NCBI RefSeq assembly: GCF_037975245.1
Contig: NC_092571.1
Location: 9,214,501 to 9,278,500 of the forward strand
Source of the DNA: Apostichopus japonicus
Taxonomy: Eukaryota; Echinodermata; Holothuroidea; Aspidochirotida; Stichopodidae
Reading direction: 5' to 3'
Length of the DNA stretch: 64,000 nt
Each line of letters opens with the position of its first letter. Position 1 is the stretch's first letter. Of this stretch, positions 11,769 to 26,539 are shown piece by piece. A model generated the notes under the pieces. That model saw nothing but the letters and a program-made list of their open reading frames with translations, made no database searches and was not told the origin of the DNA. The position numbers were made by a program, and so were the translations under genes.

Positions 11769-14178
11769 TACCGAACATTCGATTCATCGGTACCGAACAC
11801 TCGATTGATCGGTACCGATCATTCGATTGATCGGTACCGAACATTCGATTGATCGGTACCGCACATTCGATTCATCGGTACCGAACATTCGATTGATCGG
11901 TACCGTACATTCGATTGATCGGTACCGAACATTCGATTGATCGGTACCGAACAATCGATTGATCGGTACCGAACATTCGATTGATCGGTACCGAACATTC
12001 GATTGATCAATACCGCACATTCGATTGATCGGTAACGAACAATCGATTGATCGGTACCGCACATTCGATTGATCGGTACCGCACATTCGATTGATCGGTA
12101 CAGCACATTCGATTGATCGGAACCGCACATTCGATTGATGTGTACCGCATATATGATTGATCGGTACCGCACATTCGATTGATCGGTACCGAACATTCGA
12201 TTGATCGGTACGGTACCGAACATTCGATTGTTCGGTATCGCACATTAATTGATCGGTACCGCACATTCGATTGATCAATACCGCACATTCGATTGATCGG
12301 TACCGCACATTCGATTGATCGGTACCGAACATTCGATTGATCGGTACCGAACATTCGATTGATCGGTACCGCACATTCGATTGATCGGTACCGAACATTC
12401 GATTGATCGGTACCGCACATTCGATTGATCGGTACCGAACATTCGATTGATCGGTATCGAACATTCGATTGATCGGTACCGCACAATCGATTGATCGGTA
12501 CCGCACATTCGATTAATCGGTACCGCACATTCGATTGATCGGTACCGAACAATCGATTGATCGGTACCGCACAATCGATTGATCGGTACCGAACATTCGA
12601 TTGATCGGTACCGAACATTCGATTGATCGGTACGGTATCGAACATTCGATTGTTCGGTATCGCACATTAGTTGATCGGTACCGCACATTCGATTGATCGG
12701 TACCGCACATTCGATTCATCGGTACCGAACATTCGATTGATCGGTACCGTACATTCGATTGATCGGTACCGAACATTCGATTGATCGGTACCGCACAATC
12801 GATTGATCGGTACCGAACATTCGATTGATCGGTACCGAACATTCGATTGATCGGTACCGAACATTCGATTGATCAATACCGCACATTCGATTGATCGGTA
12901 ACGAACAATCGATTGATCGGTACCGCACATTCGATTGATCGGTACCGAACATTCGATTGATCGGTACCGCACATTCGATTGATCGGTACCGAACATTCGA
13001 TTGATCAATACCGCACATTCCATTGATCGGTACCGCACATTCGATTGTTCGGTACCGCACATTCGATTGATCGGTACAGCACATTCGATTGATCGGTACC
13101 GCACATTCGATTGATCGGTACCGCACATTCGATTCATCGGTACGGTACCGAACATTCGATTGTACGGTACCGCATATATGATTGATCGGTACCGCACATT
13201 CGATCGATCGGTACCGAACATTCGATTGATCGGTACCGAACATTGTATTGATCGGTACCGAACATTCGATTGATCGGTACCGAACATTTGATTGATCGGT
13301 ACCGAACATTCGATTGATCGGTACCGAACATTCGATTGATCAATACCGCACATTCGATTGATCGGTACCGCACATTCGATTGATCGGTACCGAACATTCG
13401 ATTCATCGGTACCGATCATTTGATTGATCGGTACCGCACATTCGATTGATGTGTACCGCATATATGATTGATCGGTACCGCACATTCGATTGATCGGTAC
13501 CGAACATTCGATTGATCGGTACCGAACATTCTATTGATCGGTACCGAACATTCGATTGATCGGTACCGAACATTCGATTGATCGGTACCGAACATTCGAT
13601 TGATCAATACCGCACATTCGATTGATCGGTAACGAACATTCGATTGATCGGTACCGCACATTCGATTGATCGGTAACGAACATTCGATTGATCGGTACCG
13701 CACATTCGATTGATCGGTACCGAACATTCGATTGATCAATACCGCACATTCGATTGATCGGTACCGAACAATCGATTGATCGGTACCGAACATTCGATTG
13801 ATCGGTACCCCACATTCGATTCATCGGTACCGCACATTCGATTGATCGGTAACGCACATTCGATTGATCGGTACCGAACATTCGATTGATCAATACCGCA
13901 CATTCGATTGATCGGTAACGAACAATCGATTGATCGGTACCGCACATTCGATTGATCGGTAACGAACATTCGATTGATCGGTACCGCACATTCGATTGAT
14001 CGGTACCGAACATTCGATTGATCAATACCGCACATTCCATTGATCGGTACCGCAAATTCGATTGTTCGGTACCGCACATTCGATTGTTCGGTACCGCACA
14101 TATGATTAATCGGTACCGCACATTCGATTGATCGGTACCGCACATTCGATTGATCGGTACCGAACATTCGATTGATCG
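11769..14178 (+). repeat. 4,652-bp higher-order repeat, truncated copy 3
   Basis: From about 11,757 the sequence repeats the interior and end of copy 2 at an offset of 2,586 bp. The GAACACTCG monomer near 9208 maps to about 11794. The offset shortens to 2,542 bp after a two-monomer (44-bp) loss near 13.1 kb; the CGCAAATTCG monomer at 11509 maps to 14051. Homology stops near 14,178. The copy therefore lacks the first part of the HOR, as expected from out-of-register unequal exchange. Several point changes distinguish it from copy 2. Confidence 0.82.
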
Positions 14179-14339
14179 GTACCGAACATTCGATTGATCG
14201 GTACCGCACATTCGATTGATCGGTACCGAACATTCGATTGATCGGTACCGCACATTCGATTGATCGGTACCGAACATTCGATTGATCGGTACCGCACATT
14301 CGATTGATCGGTACCGAACATTCGACTGATCGGTATCGA

Positions 14340-15320
14340 ACATTCGATTGATCGGTACCGCACAATCGATTGATCTGTACCGCACATTCGATTAATCGGT
14401 ACCGCACATTCGATTGATTGGTACCGAACATTCGATAGATCAATACCGCACATTCGATTGATCGGTACCGCACATTCGATTGATCGGTACCGAACATTCG
14501 ATTGATCGGTACCGCACATTCGATTGATCGGTACCGCACAATCGATTGATCGGTACGGTACCGAACATTCGATTGTTCGGTATCGCACATTAGTTGATCG
14601 GTACCGAACATTCGATTGATCGGTACCGCACATTCGATTCATCGGTACCGCACATTCGATTGATCGGTACCGCACATTCGATTGATCGGTACCGCACATT
14701 CGATTGATCGGTACCGCACATGCGATTGATCGGTACCGCACATTCGATTGATCGGTACCGAACATTCGATTGATCGGTAACGCACATTCGATTGATCGGT
14801 ACCGCACATTCGATTGATCGGTACCGAACATTCGATTGATCGGTAACGCACATTCGATTGATCGGTACCGAACATTCGATTGATCGGTACCGAACATTCG
14901 ATTCATCGGTAACGCACATTCGATTGATCGGTACCGCACATTCGATTGATCGGTACGGTACCGAACATTCGATTGTTCGGTATCGCACATTAGTTGATCG
15001 GTACCGCACATTCGATTGATCGGTACCGAACATTCGATTGATCGGTTCCGTACATTCGATTGATCGGTACCGAACATTCGATTGATCGGTACCGCACAAT
15101 CGATTGATCGGTACCGAACATTCGATTGATCGGTACCGCACATTCGATTGATCAATACCGCACATTCGATTGATCGGTAACGAACAATCGATTGATCGGT
15201 ACCGCACATTCGATTGATCGGTACCGCACATTCGATTGATCGGTACAGCACATTCGATTGATCGGAACCGCACATTCGATTGATGTGTACCGCATATATG
15301 ATTGATCGGTACCGCACATT
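14340..15320 (+). repeat. Displaced copy of the 7.41-8.42 kb segment
   Basis: This stretch repeats about 1 kb of HOR copy 2 at an offset of 6,927 bp (GATTGATCTGTACC at 7441 maps to 14368), dropping to 6,905 bp after loss of one monomer (GGTTCCG at 8139 maps to 15044). Homology fades beyond the CATATATG marker near 15,290. It shows that pieces of the HOR have been re-joined out of order to the right of the main HOR block. Confidence 0.75.
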
Positions 15321-17710
15321 CGATTGATCGGTACCGAACATTCGATTGATCGGTACGGTACCGAACATTCGATTGTTCGGTATCGCACATTAATTGATCG
15401 GTACCGCACATTCGATTGATCAATACCGCACATTCGATTGATCGGTACCGCACATTCGATTGATCGGTACCGAACATTCGATTGATCGGTACCGAACATT
15501 CGATTGATCGGTACCGCACATTCGATTGATCGGTACCGAACATTCGATTGATCGGTACCGCACATTCGATTGATCGGTACCGAACATTCGATTGATCGGT
15601 ATCGAACATTCGATTGATCGGTACCGCACAATCGATTGATCGGTACCGCACATTCGATTAATCGGTACCGCACATTCGATTGATCGGTACCGAACATTCG
15701 ATAGATCAATACCGCACATTCGATTGATCGGTACCGCACATTCGATTGATCGGTAGGGAACATTCGATTGATCGGTACCGCACATTCGATTGATCGGTAC
15801 CGCACAATCGATTGATCGGTACGGTACCGAACATTCGATTGTTCGGTATCGCACATTTGTTGATCGGTACCGAACATTCGATTGATCGGTACCGCACATT
15901 CGATTGATCGGTACCGCACATTCGATTGATCGGTACCGCACATTCGATTGATCGGTACCGCACATTCGATTGATCGGTACCGCACATGCGATTGATCGGT
16001 ACCGCACATTCGATTGATCGGTACCGAACATTCGATTGATCGGTAACGCACATTCGATTGATCGATACCGAACATTCGATTGATCGGTACCGAACATTCG
16101 ATTGATCAATACCGCACATTCGATTGATCGGTACCGCACATTCGATTGATCGGTACCGAACATTCGATTGATCGGTACCGAACACTCGATTGATCGGTAC
16201 CGATCATTCGATTGATCGGTACCGCACATTCGATTGATCGGTACCGAACATTCGATTGATCGGTACCGAACATTCGATTCATCGGTACCGAACACTCGAT
16301 TGATCGGTACCGATCATTCGATTGATCGGTACCGAACATTCGATTGATCGGTACCGCACATTCGATTCATCGGTACCGAACATTCGATTGATCGGTACCG
16401 TACATTCGATTGATCGGTACCGAACATTCGATTGATCGGTACCGCACAATCGATTGATCGGTACCGAACATTCGATTGATCGGTAACGAACATTCGATTG
16501 ATCAATACCGCACATTCGATTGATCGGTAACGAACAATCGATTGATCGGTACCGCACATTCGATTGATCGGTACCGCACATTCGATTGATCGGAACCGCA
16601 CATTCGATTGATGTGTACCGCATATATGATTGATCGGTACCGCAGATTCGATTGATCGGTACCGAACATTCGATTGATCGGTACGGTACCGAACATTCGA
16701 TTGTTCGGTATCGCACATTAATTGATCGGTACCGCACATTCGATTGATCAATACCGCACATTCGATTGATCGGTACCGCACATTCGATTGATCGGTACCG
16801 AACATTCGATTGATCGGTACCGCATATTCGATTGATCGGTACCGAACATTCGATTGATCGGTACCGCACATTCGATTGATCGGTACCGAACATTCGATTG
16901 ATCGGTATCGAACATTCGATTGATCGGTACCGAACATTCGATTGATCGGTACCGCACATTCGATTGATCGGTACCGAACATTCGATTGATCGGTATCGAA
17001 CATTCGATTGATCGGTACCGAACATTCGACTGATCGGTACCGAACAATCGATTGATCGGTACCGAACATTCGATTGATCGGTACCGAACATTCGATTGAT
17101 CAATACCGCACATTCGATTGATCGGTAACGAACATTCGATTGATCGGTACCGCACATTCGATTGATCGGTACCGAACATTCGATTCATCGGTACCGCACA
17201 TTCGATTGATAGGTACCGCACATTCGATTCATCGATACGGTACCGAACATTCGATTGATCAACACCGTACATTCGATTGATCGGTACCGAACATTCGATT
17301 GATCGGTACCGCACATTCGATTCATCCATACGGTACCGAACATTCGATTGATCGGTACCGCACATTCGATTGATCGGTTCCGCACATTCGATTGATCGGT
17401 ACCGAACATTCGATTGATCGATACCGCACATTCGACTGTTCGATACCGCACATTCGATTGATCGGTATCGAACATTCGATTGATCGGTACCGCACATTCG
17501 ATTGATCGGTACCGCACAAATACTTGATCGGTACCGCACATTCGATTGATCGGTACCGCACATTCGATTGATCGGTACCGCACATTCGATTGATCGGTAC
17601 CGAACATTCGATTGATCGGTACAGCACATTCGATTGATCGGTACCGCACATTCGATTGATGTGTACCGCATATATGATTGATCGGTACCGAACATTCGAT
17701 TGATCGGTAC

Positions 17711-19500
17711 GGCACATTCGATTGTTCGGTATCGCACATTAGTTGATCGGTACCGCACATTCGATTGATCGGTACCGAACATTCGATTGATCGGTACCGA
17801 ACATTCGATTGATCGGTACCGAACATTCGATTGATCCACATCGCACATTCGATTGTTCGGTAACGAACATTCGATTAATCGGTACCGCACATTCGATTGA
17901 TCGGTAACGAACATTCGATTGATCGGTACCGCACATTCGATTGATCGGTACCGTACATTCGATTGATCGGTACCGAACATTCGATTGATCGGTACCGAAC
18001 ATTCGATTGATCAATACCGCACATTCGATTGATCGGTACCGCACATTCGATTCATCGGTACGGTACCGAACATTCGATTGTTCGGTACCGCACATTCGAT
18101 TGATCGGTACCGCACATTCGATTGATCGGTACCGCACATTCCATTGATCGGTAACGCACATTCGATTGATCGGTACCAAACATTCCATTGATCGGTACAG
18201 CACATTTGATTGATCGGTACTGAACATTCGATTGATCGGTACCGCACATTCGATCGATCGGTACCGAACATTCGATTGATCGGTACCGAACATTCGATTG
18301 ATCGGTACCGAACATTCGATTGATCGGTACCGAACATTCGATTGATCGGTACCGAACATTCGATTGATCGGTACCGAACATTCGATTGATCGGTACCGCA
18401 CATTCGATTGATCGGTACTGCACAATCGATTGATCGGTACCGAACATTCGATTGATCAATACCGCACATTCGATTGATCGGTACCGCACATTCGATTGAT
18501 CGGTACCGAACATTCGATTGATCGGTACCGAACATTCGATTGATCGGTACCGCACATTCGATTGATCGGTAACGAACATTCGATTGATCGGTACCGCACA
18601 TTCGATTGATCGGTACCGAACATTCGATTGATCAATACCGCACATTCGATTGATCGGTACCGAACATTCGATTGATCGGTACCGCACATTCGATTGATCG
18701 GTACCGCACATTCGATTGATCGGTACCGAACATTCGATTGATCGGTACCGAACATTCTATTGATCGGTACCGCACATTCGATTGATCGGTACCGAACATT
18801 CGATTGATCGGTACCGCACATTCGACTGTTCGATACCGCACATTCGATTGATCGGTATCGAACATTCGATTGATCGGTACCGCACATTCGATTGATCGGT
18901 ACCGCACATATGATTGATCGGTACCGCACATTCGATTGATCGGTACCGCACATTCGATTGATCGGTACCGCATATTCGATTGATCGGTACCGAACATTCG
19001 ATTGATCGGTACAGCACATTCGATTGATCGGTACCGCACATTCGATTGATGTGTACCGCATATATGATTGATCGGTACTGCACATTCGATTGATCGGTAC
19101 CGAACTTTCGATTGATCGGTACGGTACCGAACATTCGATTGTTCGGTATCGCACATTAGTTGATCGGTATCGCACATTCAATTCATCGGTACCGCACATT
19201 CGATTCATCGGTACCGAACATTCGATTGATCGGTACCGCACATTCGATTGTTCGGTACCGCACATTCGATTGTTCGGTACCGCACATTCGATTGATCGGT
19301 ATCGAACATTCGATTGATCGGTACTGCACAATCGATTGATCGGTACCGAACATTCGATTGATCGGTACCGAACATTCGATTGATCGGTAACGCACATTCG
19401 ATTCATCGGTACCGAACATTCGATTGATCGGTACCGAACATTCGATTGATCGGTAACGCACATTCGATTGATCGGTACCGAACATTCGATTGATCGGTAC
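17711..19500 (+). repeat. 1,790-bp tandem duplication, copy 1
   Basis: This segment runs from the GGCACATTCG monomer at 17711 to just before the same monomer at 19501. Every marker I compared recurs at +1,790 bp, including GATCCACATCGC near 17835, ACCAAACATTCC near 18177, CGATCGATCG near 18252 and GAACTTTCG near 19102. I saw no difference between the copies. The length is 81 monomers plus 8 bp, matching the indels inside (-1, +5, +4). Confidence 0.9.
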
Positions 19501-21290
19501 GGCACATTCGATTGTTCGGTATCGCACATTAGTTGATCGGTACCGCACATTCGATTGATCGGTACCGAACATTCGATTGATCGGTACCGAACATTCGATT
19601 GATCGGTACCGAACATTCGATTGATCCACATCGCACATTCGATTGTTCGGTAACGAACATTCGATTAATCGGTACCGCACATTCGATTGATCGGTAACGA
19701 ACATTCGATTGATCGGTACCGCACATTCGATTGATCGGTACCGTACATTCGATTGATCGGTACCGAACATTCGATTGATCGGTACCGAACATTCGATTGA
19801 TCAATACCGCACATTCGATTGATCGGTACCGCACATTCGATTCATCGGTACGGTACCGAACATTCGATTGTTCGGTACCGCACATTCGATTGATCGGTAC
19901 CGCACATTCGATTGATCGGTACCGCACATTCCATTGATCGGTAACGCACATTCGATTGATCGGTACCAAACATTCCATTGATCGGTACAGCACATTTGAT
20001 TGATCGGTACTGAACATTCGATTGATCGGTACCGCACATTCGATCGATCGGTACCGAACATTCGATTGATCGGTACCGAACATTCGATTGATCGGTACCG
20101 AACATTCGATTGATCGGTACCGAACATTCGATTGATCGGTACCGAACATTCGATTGATCGGTACCGAACATTCGATTGATCGGTACCGCACATTCGATTG
20201 ATCGGTACTGCACAATCGATTGATCGGTACCGAACATTCGATTGATCAATACCGCACATTCGATTGATCGGTACCGCACATTCGATTGATCGGTACCGAA
20301 CATTCGATTGATCGGTACCGAACATTCGATTGATCGGTACCGCACATTCGATTGATCGGTAACGAACATTCGATTGATCGGTACCGCACATTCGATTGAT
20401 CGGTACCGAACATTCGATTGATCAATACCGCACATTCGATTGATCGGTACCGAACATTCGATTGATCGGTACCGCACATTCGATTGATCGGTACCGCACA
20501 TTCGATTGATCGGTACCGAACATTCGATTGATCGGTACCGAACATTCTATTGATCGGTACCGCACATTCGATTGATCGGTACCGAACATTCGATTGATCG
20601 GTACCGCACATTCGACTGTTCGATACCGCACATTCGATTGATCGGTATCGAACATTCGATTGATCGGTACCGCACATTCGATTGATCGGTACCGCACATA
20701 TGATTGATCGGTACCGCACATTCGATTGATCGGTACCGCACATTCGATTGATCGGTACCGCATATTCGATTGATCGGTACCGAACATTCGATTGATCGGT
20801 ACAGCACATTCGATTGATCGGTACCGCACATTCGATTGATGTGTACCGCATATATGATTGATCGGTACTGCACATTCGATTGATCGGTACCGAACTTTCG
20901 ATTGATCGGTACGGTACCGAACATTCGATTGTTCGGTATCGCACATTAGTTGATCGGTATCGCACATTCAATTCATCGGTACCGCACATTCGATTCATCG
21001 GTACCGAACATTCGATTGATCGGTACCGCACATTCGATTGTTCGGTACCGCACATTCGATTGTTCGGTACCGCACATTCGATTGATCGGTATCGAACATT
21101 CGATTGATCGGTACTGCACAATCGATTGATCGGTACCGAACATTCGATTGATCGGTACCGAACATTCGATTGATCGGTAACGCACATTCGATTCATCGGT
21201 ACCGAACATTCGATTGATCGGTACCGAACATTCGATTGATCGGTAACGCACATTCGATTGATCGGTACCGAACATTCGATTGATCGGTAC
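19501..21290 (+). repeat. 1,790-bp tandem duplication, copy 2
   Basis: This is an apparently perfect second copy of 17711-19500. It ends where the expected GGCACATTCG monomer is replaced by CGCACATTCG at about 21,291. The absence of visible differences, against a background where monomers differ freely, indicates a very recent duplication or an assembly duplication. Confidence 0.9.
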
Positions 21291-24200
21291 CGCACATTCG
21301 ATTGATGTGTACCGCATATATGATTGATCGGTACTGCACATTCGATTGATCGGTACCGAACATTCGATTGATCGGTACCGAACATTCTATTGATCGGTAC
21401 CGCACATTCGATTGATCGGTACCGCACATTCGATTCATCGGTACCGCACATTCGATTGATCGGTACCGAACATTCGATTGATCAATACCGCACATTCGAT
21501 TGATCGGTACCGCACATTCGATTGATCGTTACCGAACATTCGATTCATCGGTACCGTACATTCGATTGATCGGTACCGCACATTCGATTGATGTGTACCG
21601 CATATATGATTGATCGGTACCGCACATTCGATTGATCGGTACCGAACATTCGATTGATCGGTACCGAACATTCGATTGATCGGTACCGAACATTCGATTG
21701 ATCAATACCGCACATTCGATTGATCGGTAACGAACATTCGATTAATCGGTACCGCACATCCGATTGGTCGGTAACGAACATTCGATTGATCGGTACCGCA
21801 CATTCGATTGATCGGTACCGAACATTCGATTGATCAATACCGCACATTCGATTGATCGGTACCGCACATTCGATTGATCGGTACAGCACATTCGACTGTT
21901 CGATACCGCACATTCGATTGATCGGTATCGAACATTCGATTGATCGGTACCGCACATTCGATTGATCGGTACCGCACATATGATTGATCGGTACCGCACA
22001 TTCGATTGATCGGTACCGCACATTCGATTGATCGGTACCGCACATTCGATTGATCGGTACCGAACATTCGATTGATCGGTACAGCACATTCGATTGATCG
22101 GTACCGCACATTCGATTGATGTGTACCGCATATATGATTGATCGGTACCGCACATTCGATTGATCGGTACCGAACATTCGATTGATCGGTACCGCACATT
22201 CGATTGATCGGTACCGCACATTCGATTCATCGGTACGGTACCGAACATTCGATTGTTCGGTACCGCATATATGATTGATGTGTACCGCGTATATGATTGA
22301 TCGGTACCGAACATTCGATTAATCAATACCGCACATTCGATTGATCGGTACCGCACATTCGATTCATCGGTACGGTACCGAACATTCGATTGTTCGGTAC
22401 CGCATATATGATTGATCGGTACTGCACATTCGATCGATCGGTACCGAACATTCGATTGATCGGTACCGAACATTGTATTGATCGGTACCGAACATTCGAT
22501 TGATCGGTACCGAACATTCGATTGATCGGTACCGAACATTCGATTGATCGGTACCGAACATTCGATTGATCGGTACCGCACATTCGATTGATCGGTACCG
22601 CACCTTCGATTGATGTGTACCGCATATATGATTGATCGGTACCGCACATTCGATTGATCGGTACCGAACATTCGATTGATCGGTACCGAACATTCTATTG
22701 ATCGGTACCGAACATTCGATTCATCGGTACAGCACATTCGATTGATCGGTAACGCACATTAGATTGATCGGTACCGAACATTCCATTGATCGGTACAGCA
22801 CATTTGATTGATCGGTACCGAACATTCGATTGATGTGTACCGCATATATGATTGATCGGTACCGCACATTCGATCGATCGGTACCGAACATTCGATCGAT
22901 CGGTACCGAACATTGTATTGATCGGTACCGAACATTCGATTGATCGGTACCGAACATTCGATTGATCGGTAACGAACATTCGATTGATCAATACCGCACA
23001 TTCGATTGATCGGTACCGCACGTTCGATTCATCGGTACGGTACCGAACATTCGATTGTTCGGTACCGTACATTCGTTTGATCGGTACCGCACATTCGATT
23101 GATCGGTACCGCACATTAAATTGATCGGTACGCACATTCGATTGATCGGTACCGAACATTCCATTGATCGGTACCGCACATTTGATTGATCGGTACCGAA
23201 CATTCGATTGATATGTACCGCATATATGATTGATCGGTACCGCACATTCGATCGATCGGTACCGAACATTCGATCGATCGGTACCGAACATTGTATTGAT
23301 CGGTACCGAACATTCGATTGATCGGTAACGAACATTCGATTGATCGGTACCGAACATTCGATTGATCGGTACCGAACATTCGATTGATCGGTACCGAACA
23401 TTCGATTGATCAATACCGCACATTCGATTGATCGGTAACGCACATTCGATTGATCGGTATCGAACATTCGATTGATCGGTACCGCACATTCGATTGATCG
23501 GTACCGCACATATGATTGATCGGTACCGCACATTCGATTGATCGGTACCGCACATTAGATTGATCGGTACCGCACATTCGATTGATCGGTACCGAACATT
23601 CGATTGATCGGTACAGCACATTCGATTGATCGGTAGCGCACATTCGATTGATGTGTACCGCATATATGATTGATCGGTACCGCACATTCGATTGATCGGT
23701 ACCGAACATTCGATTGATCGGTACGGTACCGAACATTCGATTGTTCGGTATCGCACATTAGTTGATCGGTACCGCACATTCGATTGATCGGTACCGCACA
23801 TTCGATTGATCGGTACCGTACATTCGATTGATCGGTACCGCACATTCGATTGATCGGTACCGCACATTCGATTGTTCGGTACCGCACATTCGATTGATCG
23901 GTATCGCACATTCGATTGATCGTTACCGCACATTCGATTGATCGGTACCGCACATTCGATTGATCGGTACCGCACATTCGATTGATCGGTACCGAACATT
24001 CGATTGATCAATACCGCACATTCGATTGATCGGTAACGCACATTCGATTGATCGGTACCGAACATTCGATTGATCGGTACCGAACATTCGATTCATCGGT
24101 AACGCACATTCGATTGATCGGTACCGAACATTCGATTGATCGGTACCGAACATTCGATTGATCGGTAACGCACATTCGATTGATCAGTACCGAACATTCG

Positions 24201-24596
24201 ATTGATCGGTACCGCACATTCGATTGATGTGTACCGCATATATGATTGATCGGTACCGCACATTCGATTGATCGGTACCGAACATTCGATTGATCGGTAC
24301 CGAACATTCTATTGATCGGTACCGAACATTGGATTGATCAATACCGCACATTCGATTGATCGGTACCGCACATTCGATTGATCGGTACCGCACATTCGAT
24401 TGATCGGTATCGAACATTCGATTGATCAATACCGCACATTCGATTGATCGGTACCGCACATTCGATTGATCGGTACCGAACATTCGATTGATCAATACCG
24501 CACATTCGATTGATCGGTACCGCACATTCGATTGATCGGTACCGAACATTCGATTCATCGGAAGCGCACATTCGATTGATCGGTACCGCACATTCG

Positions 24597-24618
24597 ATTG
24601 ATGTGTACCGCATATATG
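24597..24618 (+). repeat. Last CATATATG-type marker monomer
   Basis: This is the rightmost copy I can find of the left-domain marker monomer. The remaining 39 kb has simpler CATATG monomers with GCGCATATG but not the GATGTG...CATATATG combination. It therefore gives a sequence-defined right limit for the left domain. Confidence 0.8.
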
Positions 24619-25005
24619 ATTGATCGGTACCGCACATTCGATTGATCGGTACCGAACATTCGATTGATCGGTACCGAACATTCTATTGATCGGTACCGAA
24701 CATTCGATTGATCGGTACCGAACATTCGATTGATCGGTACCGCACAATCGATTGATCGGTACCGAACTTTCGATTGATCGGTACCGAACATTCGATTGAT
24801 CGGTACCGCACATTCGATTGATCGGTACCGCATATTCGATTGTTCGGTACCGCACATTCGATTGATCAATATCGGACATTCGATTGATCGGTACTGCACA
24901 TTCGATTGATCGGTACCGAACATTCGATTGATCGATACCGCACATTCGATTGATCGGTACCGAACATTCGATTGATCGGTACCGCACATTTGATTGATCG
25001 GTATC

Positions 25006-25018
25006 GCACATTAATCGG
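25006..25018 (+). repeat. Monomer junction with a 5-bp deletion (first)
   Basis: GCACATTAATCGG stands where GCACATTCGATTAATCGG is expected, a loss of CGATT. The same deletion, followed by the same CATATG monomer, is repeated at 25419-25431 and 26540-26552. A full-length version is seen near 28,090 and 33,150. The deletion is therefore a single event copied with its neighbours. Confidence 0.85.
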
Positions 25019-25418
25019 TACCGCACATATGATTGATCGGTACCGAACATTCGATTGATCGGTAACGCACATTCGATTGATCGGTACCGCACATTCGATT
25101 GATCGGTACCGAAAATTCGATTGATCGGTACCGAACATTCGATTGATCAATACCGAACATTCGATTGATCGGTACCGCACATTCGATTGATCGGTACCGA
25201 ACATTCGATTGATCGGTACCGCACAATCGATTGATCGGTACCGCACATTCGATTGTTCGGTACCGCACTTTCGATTGTTCGGTACCGCACATTCGATTGA
25301 TCGGTACCGCACATTCGATTGATCGGTACCGCACATTCGATTGATCGATACCGCACATTCGATTGATCGGTACCGAACATTCGATTGATCGGTACCGCAC
25401 ATTTGATTGATCGGTATC

Positions 25419-25431
25419 GCACATTAATCGG
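25419..25431 (+). repeat. Monomer junction with a 5-bp deletion (second)
   Basis: This is the same GCACATTAATCGG junction as at 25006, 413 bp downstream, with the same flanking TTTGATTGATCGGTATCG and CATATG monomers, so it is a local duplicate. Confidence 0.85.
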
Positions 25432-25950
25432 TACCGCACATATGATTGATCGGTACCGAACATTCGATTGATCGGTAACGCACATTCGATTGATCGGTAC
25501 CGCCCATTCGATTCATCGGTACCGAACATTCGATTGATCGGTAACGCACATTCGATTGATCGGTACCGAACATTCGATTGATCGGTACCGAACATTCGAT
25601 TGATCGGTAACGCATATTCGATTGATCGGTACCGTACATTCGATTGATCGGTACCGAACATTCGATTGATCGGTACCGAACATTCGATTGATTTGTACCG
25701 AACATTCGATTGATCAATACCGCACATTCGATTGATCGGTACCGCACATTCGATTGATCGGTACCGAACATTCGATTGATCGGTACCGCACAATCGATTG
25801 ATCGGTAACGAACATTCGATTGATCGGTACCGAACATTCGATTGATCAATACCGCACATTCGATTGATCGGTAACGAACATTCGATTGATCGGTACCGCA
25901 CAATCGATTGATCGGTACCGAACATTCGATTGATCAATACCGCACATTGG

Positions 25951-25999
25951 ATTTATCGGTACGGTACCGAACATTCGATTGTTCGGTATCGCACATAAG
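25951..25999 (+). repeat. Indel cassette with TTTATCGG start and CATAAG end
   Basis: This variant of the +5/-1 cassette sits at the domain transition. The first monomer begins ATTTATCGG in place of ATTGATCGG and the second ends CATAAG in place of CATTAG. It shows that the cassette keeps mutating after dispersal. Confidence 0.85.
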
Positions 26000-26539
26000 T
26001 TGATCGGTACCGCACATTCGATTGATCGGTACCGCACATTCGATTGATCGGTACCGCATAGTCGATTGTTCGGTACCGCACATTCGATTGATCAATACCG
26101 CACATTCGATTGATCGGTACCGCACATTCGATTGATCGGTACCGAACATTCGATTGATCGGTACCGCACAATCGATTGATCGGTACCGAACATTCGATTG
26201 ATGGGTACCGAACATTCGATTGATCGGTACCGCACATTCGATTGATCGGTACAGAACATTCGATTGATCGGTAACGCACATTCGATTGATCGGTACCGCA
26301 CATTCGATTGATCGGTACCGCACATTCGATTCATCGGTACCGCACATTCGATTGATCGGTACCGCACATTCGATTGATCGGTACCGAACATTCGATTGAT
26401 CGGTACCGCACATTCGATTGATCGGTACCGCACATTCGATTGATCGGTACCGAACATTCGATTGATCGATACCGCACATTCGATTGATCGGTACCGAACA
26501 TTCGATTGATCGGTACCGCACATTTGATTGATCGGTATC

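Larger units (their letters stand above)
1..24618 (+). repeat. Left satellite domain, marked by CATATATG monomers
   Basis: This part of the array is distinguished by a multiply substituted monomer, GATGTGTACCGCATATATG (19 of its 22 bases), first at 556-577 and last at 24597-24618, recurring every 0.1-2 kb. I do not see it further right. GTACAGCAC and ACATTGTATTG monomers are also concentrated here. The markers lost or gained at about 24.6-26 kb show that this block was homogenised separately from the sequence to its right. The boundary is defined by marker variants only; the 22-bp register and orientation continue through it. Confidence 0.8.
24619..25945 (+). repeat. Transition between left and right satellite domains
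   Basis: This interval contains neither the left-domain CATATATG monomer nor the right-domain markers CACATTGGATTTATCGG (first near 25943) and GTACAACAC (first near 26597). It does carry two monomers with an unusual 5-bp deletion. Monomer register and strand are unchanged, so this is a boundary between homogenisation units and not an insertion. Confidence 0.6.
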
